From JBCCRH01 sp039208045 (GTDB lineage Bacteria > Bacteroidota > Bacteroidia > Chitinophagales > Saprospiraceae): 20,071 nucleotides of DNA. Shown one piece after another: positions 15,013-20,071 of the stretch. The position numbers and the translations under genes are program-made. The notes under the pieces are model-generated. The model was given only the letters and a program-made list of their open reading frames with translations. It made no database searches and was not told the DNA's origin. Position 1 is the stretch's first letter; the number at the start of each line of letters is the position of its first letter. The stretch lies in assembly GCA_039208045.1 (NCBI GenBank), contig JBCCRH010000054.1, positions 1 through 20,071 on the forward strand, in the 5' to 3' direction.

Positions 15013-15112
15013 TCGGGCAGGACGGGGGAGTTGGGAGGATGGAGGACGAGGGGGTTGAGGACGGGTTTTGGGTTTTGGGTTTTGGGTGCCGAGTTTTGGA
15101 TTTTGGGTTGCT
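15013..15112 (+). repeat. G-rich tract with TTTTGGG heptamer repeats and G-quadruplex motif
   Basis: It starts directly after the exonuclease stop. The first half is irregularly G-rich. At 15063-15086 four GGG runs are separated by exactly TTTT each, a canonical quadruplex motif, followed by degenerate copies (GTTTTGG, ATTTTGGG) up to about 15110. The tract resembles the heptanucleotide tandem repeats known from cyanobacterial intergenic regions. A related tract lies at 16697-16777 on the other strand. Confidence 0.7.
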
Positions 15113-15182
15113 GAACTGGTGCAATGCGTGGTGTTAGAATTATTTAAAATGCTTAAATTCATAGTTAACGCAAAAAACCAAT

Positions 15183-15719
15183 ATGCCAATCCACAACCAT
15201 CATTTTGATCTCCACAGGTTAGCAGCCCTTTTCTTTACTGGCCTTCCGGAAGAGGTAGTCGCGGCAATTTTAGACAGTAAAAGTGCCCAGGAAACGACTA
15301 TGGAAAAGGTCAAACAAGTAGCTGAAACATACGCTCAGGAAATAGACAAAGCCTGCAACTATCTCCGCGTATTTGGCATGAGCGATAAAGTGCCTTTGGA
15401 TGAGGTGTATATCCGAGTCAATATCCTGCTATTTGAAATACCTCGCGCTCCGAAGTATCCAGAAAGCCTCAGATATAGCAGATAAAAAAATTCCCATCTT
15501 CATTTCCTTAAAGGAATTAGCCGATAAGGAATTGCCCATGCCCTTGATACTGACATTGACCTTAGCACATTAGAAAAGTACTTCAAAACAAAAATAAGAC
15601 TATTCCAATGCCTCCGAACGGAATGCTACATCTCTAAGGAAGTGCGAGCATGACTAATGGAGCATATCGTAGATATTGTGGAAGTGCCAGCGGAGTGGCG
15701 TAAGAAGTATAATATATAG
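15183..15719 (+). pseudogene. Decayed NACHT-type (STAND) NTPase gene
   Basis: Three pieces of one protein family lie in order but in broken frames. From ATG 15183 the frame encodes about 85 residues ending in ACNYLRVFGMSDKVPLDEVYIRVNIL, typical of the linker before NACHT domains. The coding frame then shifts by one base (from about 15463) to IADKKIPIFISLKELADKEL, resembling the NACHT strand that follows Walker A; Walker A itself is missing, so a deletion separates the two. The original frame resumes (from about 15530) as ALDTDIDLSTLEKYFKTKIR-LFQCLRTECYISKEVRA. It is interrupted by TGA at 15651 and ends with the tail EVPAEWRKKYNI and TAG at 15717. This tail resembles the C-terminal Cys-containing region of NACHT proteins. 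Intact relatives are innate-immunity-like sensors, some of them anti-phage. The assignment is from memory of family patterns, not a search. Confidence 0.65.
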
Positions 15720-15729
15720 CCGTAATCCA
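15621..15729 (+). repeat. Direct repeat copy 1 (NACHT C-terminal tail)
   Basis: 109 bases matching 16592-16700 at 98 positions without gaps. It covers the last 33 codons (TECYISKEVRA onward) plus ten bases after the stop. This copy has TGA where copy 2 has TGG (Trp). Confidence 0.9.
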
Positions 15730-15760
15730 ATTGCTTTTTATTCTTATCCAAATCTAGATT

Positions 15761-16324
15761 TTACTTGGGTAATCTATTCTTTATTGTTGCAATTTGCCCC
15801 ATATGATTAGCAGAATGTTCCATAACATGATACCATATATAATGGTAATTGAGTCCATCTTCTATATTTGAAGCAAACCAATCATCATTTTTGGTTTTAA
15901 GTTCTTTTAAGGTTCTTTTACGGACTTTATCCCATAAATCTAAATAATGCTTAATCGGCTTGCCTCTAAGCATATTTTTTACTTTTTCGTTGAGCTCACC
16001 TGCAACACCTAGTTCTGTTGACTCATCTTTTGTCCATTCTAGATCTTCCAATGTTGCGGTTTGATAATAAAATTCTGTAGATACCAAATGCATGATAAGC
16101 GCTCCTATGCTATTAGCACTATCATCATACAAGAAATCAACTTGTGATTGATCCAAATCTTTAACCTGTTGAGTAATTCTGTCTTTTAAATCTTCCAACA
16201 TATAAACCATCATACCAATATTAGGTGAATAGCCCTCAACAGATTTCATTTCCCCTTGAGCGTTCAATAGGATTATTGGTAGTAATAGTAGTAAAGTTGT
16301 GATTTTTGTTTTTAGGAGCTTCAT
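15761..16324 (-). CDS. Secreted DinB-fold protein
   Basis: A 187-residue protein with a signal peptide (MKLLKTKITTLLLLLPIILL then NAQ) and a DinB-like four-helix bundle (DinB_2, PF12867). The putative metal ligands fit the family: His79 in NSIGALIMHL, and His170 and His174 in WYHVMEHSANHMGQI (164-178). DinB-fold proteins include thiol S-transferases (bacillithiol, mycothiol) and many proteins of unknown activity; exported versions are common in Bacteroidota. The gene is clearly more A+T-rich than its neighbours and runs opposite to the NACHT remnants on both sides. A foldback element ends 42 bases upstream of its ATG. These features suggest it arrived by insertion, but no integrase is visible. 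Confidence 0.85.
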   Translation of the reverse strand: MKLLKTKITTLLLLLPIILLNAQGEMKSVEGYSPNIGMMVYMLEDLKDRITQQVKDLDQSQVDFLYDDSANSIGALIMHLVSTEFYYQTATLEDLEWTKDESTELGVAGELNEKVKNMLRGKPIKHYLDLWDKVRKRTLKELKTKNDDWFASNIEDGLNYHYIWYHVMEHSANHMGQIATIKNRLPK

Positions 16325-16366
16325 TGTATATTTTTAAAAGTGTTTGTATAATGACTCTTTCGTTAA

Positions 16367-16525
16367 GTAACAGTCAAAAAATAACTTCTCGATTTATGGC
16401 TGGCTCTTTTGCTCCAATACTGCGTTAAAAAGCCTCGTCGATGCTAAGGCATCGCCTGCGTTTTTCGCCTTGTCTTAGAGCAAAATCCCCTTGCCAAAAT
16501 GCGGAACTTATTCTTTGGCTGTTAC
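16367..16525. mobile_element. 159-bp foldback (MITE-like) element with TAA target duplication
   Basis: The left half (16367-16444) and the reverse complement of the right half (16449-16525) align almost without gaps over 77 bases, by my count about two thirds identical. The outermost ~20 bases match well (GTAACAG at both ends, then similar A-rich sequence). TTTTGCTC/GAGCAAAA (16407-16414 / 16478-16485) pairs perfectly, and the centre is CGATGC-TAAG-GCATCG. TAA occurs directly outside each end (16364-16366 and 16526-16528), fitting a 3-bp target-site duplication. It has no ORF, so movement would need a transposase from elsewhere. A structured RNA is the alternative reading. Confidence 0.65.
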
Positions 16526-16573
16526 TAAGGTTTAATCGTTTATACTTTTTTGGTTTCATACAACAAACCTAAG

Positions 16574-16690
16574 ATGGTGATTTGTTGCACAGAGTGCTAC
16601 GTCTCTAAGGAAGTACGAGCATGGCTAATGGAGCATATCGCAGATATTGTAGAGGTGCCAGAGGAGTGGCGTAAGAAGTACAATATATAA
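16574..16690 (+). pseudogene. Second NACHT C-terminal tail remnant
   Basis: A 38-codon open stretch from ATG 16574 to TAA at 16688, whose last 33 codons (TECYVSKEVRAWLMEHI onward, ending EEWRKKYNI) are homologous to the tail at 15618-15719. Here the reading frame is intact, with Trp where copy 1 has a stop. Upstream of 16590 the similarity ends abruptly, so the rest of this paralogue is gone. It is too short and lacks context to be a functional gene, though expression as a micropeptide cannot be excluded. Confidence 0.6.
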
Positions 16691-16700
16691 CCGTAATCTA
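16592..16700 (+). repeat. Direct repeat copy 2 (NACHT C-terminal tail)
   Basis: Matches 15621-15729 with 11 substitutions and no gaps. Six or seven of the differences are silent (GAA/GAG, GTG/GTA, TAT/TAC, TAG/TAA and the like). The matching ends ten bases past the stop codons, after CCGTAATC. Confidence 0.9.
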
Positions 16701-16777
16701 AAATCTAAAACCCAAAACTCTAAACCCAAAACTCCCAAACCCTTAAACCCCTCAACCCCCAAACCCATCCCCCTCCC
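16697..16777 (-). repeat. Heptamer/G-rich tract after the DUF5916 gene (C-rich on the plus strand)
   Basis: On the minus strand it begins right after the DUF5916 stop: GGGAGGGGGATGGGTTTGGG and further G-runs, then GTTTTGGG and TTTTAGA units. It has the same layout as 15013-15112: G-runs first, TTTTGGG-like units last, on the coding strand directly after a stop codon. Several G-runs of three to five with short spacers (16751-16777) could form a quadruplex. Confidence 0.65.
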
Positions 16778-18994
16778 TCAAAGATTCAACCAATACGTCA
16801 ACTTCGCCACAATCGAACGATCCTTGATAGTAAAAGCATCCGAAGTATAATTATCCGTATACACCAAAAAGAAGTCCGAAACAGGCGCAAAGCGCCACTG
16901 AAAGCGCGTATTAATGTTCACATTATCTGCCTGGCTATTGTACTGGATAAAGGTCGTCAAGAAAATGCTCTTAGTAAACGTAAGATCAATACGAGGGCCG
17001 ATCAGAAATAAGTTGGCAGTCGCATAAGGATCAGGAAGATCGATATAGCTGTAGCTGTAGCTCAACGCAATTTGGCCGAAAGGCTGATAGCGATAGTTAA
17101 AGCTGCCTTGCAAGCTGGCGCGGTAGCCATTGAAGAACTGGCCTATGCTAGGGCGTAGCTCGTAGCTGAATACTTTACGGCGATCGGAGGTATAGGAAGC
17201 GCGAATAGAAGAATAGGTGTAATTCGAATTTTCGGGAAGTTCATTGGAGTCGGTGCGTGTCGGATCAAAGGTATCGAACAGGTGGATATATTCGTTTTGA
17301 AGAGTCACTCTGAATCTGGCGGTATTTTTGAACTGAATATTATAGAATAGCTCCAATCGATGATCAGAACGGCCAAAGCCCGGGCGGGTGAACATGGTGA
17401 ATTGCACCCCGGGCCCGTGCTCCGTCATCGAGCCCCGACTCGGATAAAAGAAAAGGCGGGCCTGCGGGCTAATGCGAAAGAAATTGCGCCGACGCACAAA
17501 ACCAGACTCTACTTCGAAGCCCTCGCCCACGTACTGATGCTCCCAGCTGATGCTGTAAGGGCGTACCCGATATTCTAGGCGAGCGCCATGCGCAAACTTC
17601 TCGTTTTCGTCTTCCGTGGTGATGGCTTGGTGATAAAAGACCTTCCCCACCCAGCGGTTATCTGAAGAAGCGATATTGTAATCGATACCCGCTACTCGAT
17701 TGTAGGGAGAGTAAAACCCTGCACTATCAGTATCAGAAGTAGCCTGCTTATTCACAAAAATAAGGCCCACATTGGAGCGGCTGAATACCTTGCGTTGTAT
17801 GGCAGCTACTGTGAAATTATAGCTCGGTAGGTTAAACTCATCGTCGCGCTCGGTCTGCATATTCAGAAGTCCTAAGCGCCAGTTATTGTCGAGCTTTCCG
17901 CTTAGGCGGGCACCGTAGGTGATGGGGTTTCCGATGGTCGATTCATCGCCATTTTCATCAATAACCCGAGCCGAGCCAATACGGCGGGAAAAGAAGGGGT
18001 TGATGGTCTGCTCGCCCCAGCGGCTAAACAAATCGGCATTTTCTAAGAAGAATTGCCGCCGTTCGGGAAAGAATATCTCGAATCGATCGGTATTGATGAC
18101 TTGCCGATCTACATCTACCTGGGAGAAATCAGGATTGTAAGTAAGGTCTAAGTTGAGGCCAGAGGTGATCCCGATCTTGGCATCGCCACCCGCCGCCAAG
18201 TCGAAGTCTTCTGGGCTACCTTCGGCATAATTTTGGTTAAAACCACTCGCCACATAGGGAATCACTGAAATATTAGTCCCCGGCCGCTTAGGTGCTTCTT
18301 CCCACTCCATCTCCCCCATAAACGCCAAACTCATAATGATCTGATTCTGCGGAATACGCACCCAAGTGGAGCGTGTACCCGATTGCGTATCAAAGCGATA
18401 GCTATTAAAAAACCACTTGCGCTCCCCCGCCTTAAAACGCAGGGTACTAAACGGAATTTTCAACTCACACGACCAAAAGCCTTCTCCTATATGCGACACT
18501 CCCTTCCATTTATTATCCCAAGATTCATCAAAGTCCCCGCCATTGCGCCCGCCATTTGCGATAAGCGCCTCTCGCATCACGCCTAGGGGATTCATCCCAA
18601 AAACAAAAGAATTCGTACGGTCTTGAAAGGGGTCTAAGAGGAAGGTGATGTTGTCATTTCCACCGGCCCGATAATCGCGGCGCAAGCTAGGCACCACATA
18701 GTCATCTTGAGCAGAGTAGCACTTGGCGGCGATGTACAAAAACTTATCATCATAAGTCATATAAATCTCCGTCTGTGGATTATTGGCGACCGAGTCGGTA
18801 GGAAAGTACTGCCAGAAGTCTTTGGCGGGGCGCCCCGTGAACCAGGCAGCTTCTTCAAGTTTGCCATCCAGGGTAATCTCGCCTTGCAGCGATTTTAGGT
18901 AGATCGACCGATCGGTAGTGCTCATTTGCCCCAAGCAAACAGCCTGTACACCCAATATCGACAGCGATATTAGGAACCACTTTTGTATACTCAT
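16778..18994 (-). CDS. Secreted CBM9-like / DUF5916 protein
   Basis: A 738-residue protein with a signal peptide (SIQKWFLISLSILGVQAVCLGQ). Residues about 30-225 form a family 9 carbohydrate-binding-like domain (CBM9_1, PF06452): ITLDGKLEEAAWFTGRPAKD, TYDDKFLYIAAKCY, DNITFLLDPFQDRTNSFVFG, and the final FWSCELKIPFSTLRF. The rest is DUF5916 (PF19313), rich in alternating aromatic strands (for example RFEIFFPERRQFFLENADLF and the C-terminal KDRSIVAKLTYWLNL), which looks like an outer-membrane beta-barrel. Such proteins are abundant in Bacteroidota; the ligand is unknown. The ORF opens at a GTG (19039), but ATG 18994 gives the proper signal peptide. A heptamer-repeat tract follows the stop directly. 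Confidence 0.9.
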   Translation of the reverse strand: MSIQKWFLISLSILGVQAVCLGQMSTTDRSIYLKSLQGEITLDGKLEEAAWFTGRPAKDFWQYFPTDSVANNPQTEIYMTYDDKFLYIAAKCYSAQDDYVVPSLRRDYRAGGNDNITFLLDPFQDRTNSFVFGMNPLGVMREALIANGGRNGGDFDESWDNKWKGVSHIGEGFWSCELKIPFSTLRFKAGERKWFFNSYRFDTQSGTRSTWVRIPQNQIIMSLAFMGEMEWEEAPKRPGTNISVIPYVASGFNQNYAEGSPEDFDLAAGGDAKIGITSGLNLDLTYNPDFSQVDVDRQVINTDRFEIFFPERRQFFLENADLFSRWGEQTINPFFSRRIGSARVIDENGDESTIGNPITYGARLSGKLDNNWRLGLLNMQTERDDEFNLPSYNFTVAAIQRKVFSRSNVGLIFVNKQATSDTDSAGFYSPYNRVAGIDYNIASSDNRWVGKVFYHQAITTEDENEKFAHGARLEYRVRPYSISWEHQYVGEGFEVESGFVRRRNFFRISPQARLFFYPSRGSMTEHGPGVQFTMFTRPGFGRSDHRLELFYNIQFKNTARFRVTLQNEYIHLFDTFDPTRTDSNELPENSNYTYSSIRASYTSDRRKVFSYELRPSIGQFFNGYRASLQGSFNYRYQPFGQIALSYSYSYIDLPDPYATANLFLIGPRIDLTFTKSIFLTTFIQYNSQADNVNINTRFQWRFAPVSDFFLVYTDNYTSDAFTIKDRSIVAKLTYWLNL

Positions 18995-19053
18995 TTTTCC
19001 AGTTGTTTGTTTTGCCCCGGGCGACTTCAATATGGCCACCTAACAAGGCCTTG

Positions 19054-19061
19054 CAAAAATA
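19054..19061 (-). promoter_or_regulatory. Candidate -7 promoter box of the DUF5916 gene
   Basis: The minus strand reads TATTTTTG, an exact TAnnTTTG match, 59 bases before the ATG. A TTG lies 23 bases upstream of the box, slightly far for a -33 element. For the divergent lipoprotein gene the best candidate is TACAATTG (about 19083-19090), one mismatch from consensus. Confidence 0.35.
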
Positions 19062-19114
19062 GTTGAATTTTACAATTCGCCATACAATTGCTATCTTCCT
19101 AAAAACAACTTGAA

Positions 19115-20071
19115 ATGAAATACCTAACTTTTTCACTGCTGCTGTGCACGCTTCTTTTTTTGGGTGCTTGTCAGCAAAATGGCCCGGCGTCTTCGGCTAG
19201 TGGCCCTACCTTTTCGGTGCTCCTTCCTGAAGGTGCATCGGACGAGCCTTTGGATGGTCGGCTGATCTTGATGCTTAGTACTAATCAGGAGGCAGAGCCT
19301 CGGTTTCAGATTCAAGATGGCCCCAACACGCAGTTGGCCTTCGGGACAGACGTAGAGGGCTGGGCACCAGGGACGAGCCGGGATTTTCCACTTGATGCTT
19401 TTGGCTATCCTATCCGTTCTTTGGGGGAGGTGCCTTCCGGTAAATACCATGTGCAGGCTTTGCTCCACCGATACGAAACCTTCCAACGAGGTGATGGCCA
19501 TACGGTCAAAATGCCTATGGACCGAGGGGAAGGGCAGCAATGGAATCGTGCGCCTGGCAACTTGTATAATCAACCGATGGAAATTGAACTAACAACCAAA
19601 GCCAGCTCGCCTGTTGCCATCACTCTAGATCAGAAAATTCCACCCATCGAAGAGCCAAAGGACACCAAATACATTAAGCACATCAAAATTCAGAGCAAGC
19701 TCCTCACGGAGTTTTGGGGTCGCCCGATGTACCTCGGCGCGCACGTCCTTTTGCCGGAAGGCTTCGACGAACGCACTGACGTAAAGTACCCGCTCGCCAT
19801 CATGCACGGACACTTCCCGCGTGACTTTGGCGGCTTTAGCACCACCCCACCCGATACCACCAAGCCCTGCGAATACAGCAGTCGCTTCCAAGTAGATTGC
19901 TATAACCGCTTTGTCGATCAAGAAGCCTACGACTTTTATAAAACCTGGACGGGCCCTGATTTCCCAAGGGTAGTAGCCATCAAAATCCAGCACGCCAACC
20001 CATTTTATGATGACTCTTATGCAGTCAATTCAGAAAATCTAGGTCCCTACGGTGATGCCATCACTTACGAG
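19115..20071 (+). CDS. Lipoprotein with esterase-like alpha/beta-hydrolase domain (partial, 5' part)
   Basis: Open to the end of the window (319 codons visible). The N-terminus MKYLTFSLLLCTLLFLGACQ carries a clear lipobox (LGAC, Cys19), so it should be a lipoprotein. Residues about 30-165 form a strand-rich leader domain. From about residue 193 the pattern LTEFWGRPMYLGAHVLLPEG then YPLAIMHGHFPRDF resembles the start of putative-esterase (PF00756-type) hydrolases, and NLGPYGDAITYE at the window edge fits the region before the nucleophile Ser. The catalytic GxSxG motif would lie beyond the window, so activity cannot be confirmed. It is divergent from the DUF5916 gene with 120 bases between the starts. 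Confidence 0.75.
   Translation, partial: MKYLTFSLLLCTLLFLGACQQNGPASSASGPTFSVLLPEGASDEPLDGRLILMLSTNQEAEPRFQIQDGPNTQLAFGTDVEGWAPGTSRDFPLDAFGYPIRSLGEVPSGKYHVQALLHRYETFQRGDGHTVKMPMDRGEGQQWNRAPGNLYNQPMEIELTTKASSPVAITLDQKIPPIEEPKDTKYIKHIKIQSKLLTEFWGRPMYLGAHVLLPEGFDERTDVKYPLAIMHGHFPRDFGGFSTTPPDTTKPCEYSSRFQVDCYNRFVDQEAYDFYKTWTGPDFPRVVAIKIQHANPFYDDSYAVNSENLGPYGDAITYE

Noticed and set aside
15013..15112. CRISPR array in the G-rich repeat
   Set aside because: The units are seven bases long and contiguous, with no spacers and no cas genes nearby.

Overview
The window looks like a chromosomal segment of a Bacteroidota bacterium, most likely from the Saprospiria (Lewinella/Haliscomenobacter-like). This rests on family content: a TonB-dependent receptor with an N-terminal carboxypeptidase-regulatory-like domain, DUF5916/CBM9, DUF1573, DUF2452 and GH57-DUF3536 proteins. 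Shine-Dalgarno sequences are generally absent, and several genes have TAnnTTTG boxes upstream, the Bacteroidota -7 promoter element. No rRNA, tRNA, CRISPR array or complete insertion sequence was seen.

Layout. 1-404: start of a leftward TonB-dependent receptor that runs off the window. 517-1197: rpe, leftward. 1198-2240: about 1 kb of AT-rich non-coding DNA with several hairpins, at least two shaped like leftward intrinsic terminators. 2241-6936: a tight rightward four-gene unit (helical protein of unknown function, secreted GHL10/DUF187 glycosidase-like protein, polytopic membrane protein, ABC ATPase). 6933-9253: leftward DUF1015-DUF763 pair. 9619-12051: rightward GH57-DUF3536 glycosidase. 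12052-12880: leftward DUF2452-DUF1573 pair. 13045-14058: leftward membrane-anchored coiled-coil protein. 14251-15012: rightward PolB-type 3'-5' exonuclease.

15013-16777 is the unusual part, an accessory or degenerate zone. It contains G-rich heptamer repeats just after the exonuclease stop, a frameshifted remnant of a NACHT-type (STAND) NTPase, an AT-rich leftward secreted DinB-fold gene, and a 159-bp foldback (MITE-like) element flanked by a TAA duplication. After these come a second copy of the NACHT C-terminal tail (98 of 109 bases identical to the first) and another heptamer tract just after the stop of the next leftward gene. The two tails differ mostly at silent positions, so they look like paralogous genes that diverged while coding and then decayed. 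This suggests a former tandem NACHT locus, possibly anti-phage, now in ruins.

16778-18994: leftward secreted CBM9-DUF5916 protein. 19115-end: start of a divergent lipoprotein with an esterase-like alpha/beta-hydrolase region, running off the window.

How the genes work together. Most are housekeeping or envelope genes: pentose phosphate pathway, glycan hydrolysis, transport, secreted proteins. The rightward unit couples a secreted glycan-active protein to an ABC exporter-like pair. The DUF1015-DUF763 pair is conserved but its role is unknown; DUF763 carries a helix-hairpin-helix-like motif. The least understood material is the 15.0-16.8 kb zone, the structured non-coding kilobase, and the apparently leaderless promoters of rpe and the DUF1015 gene.
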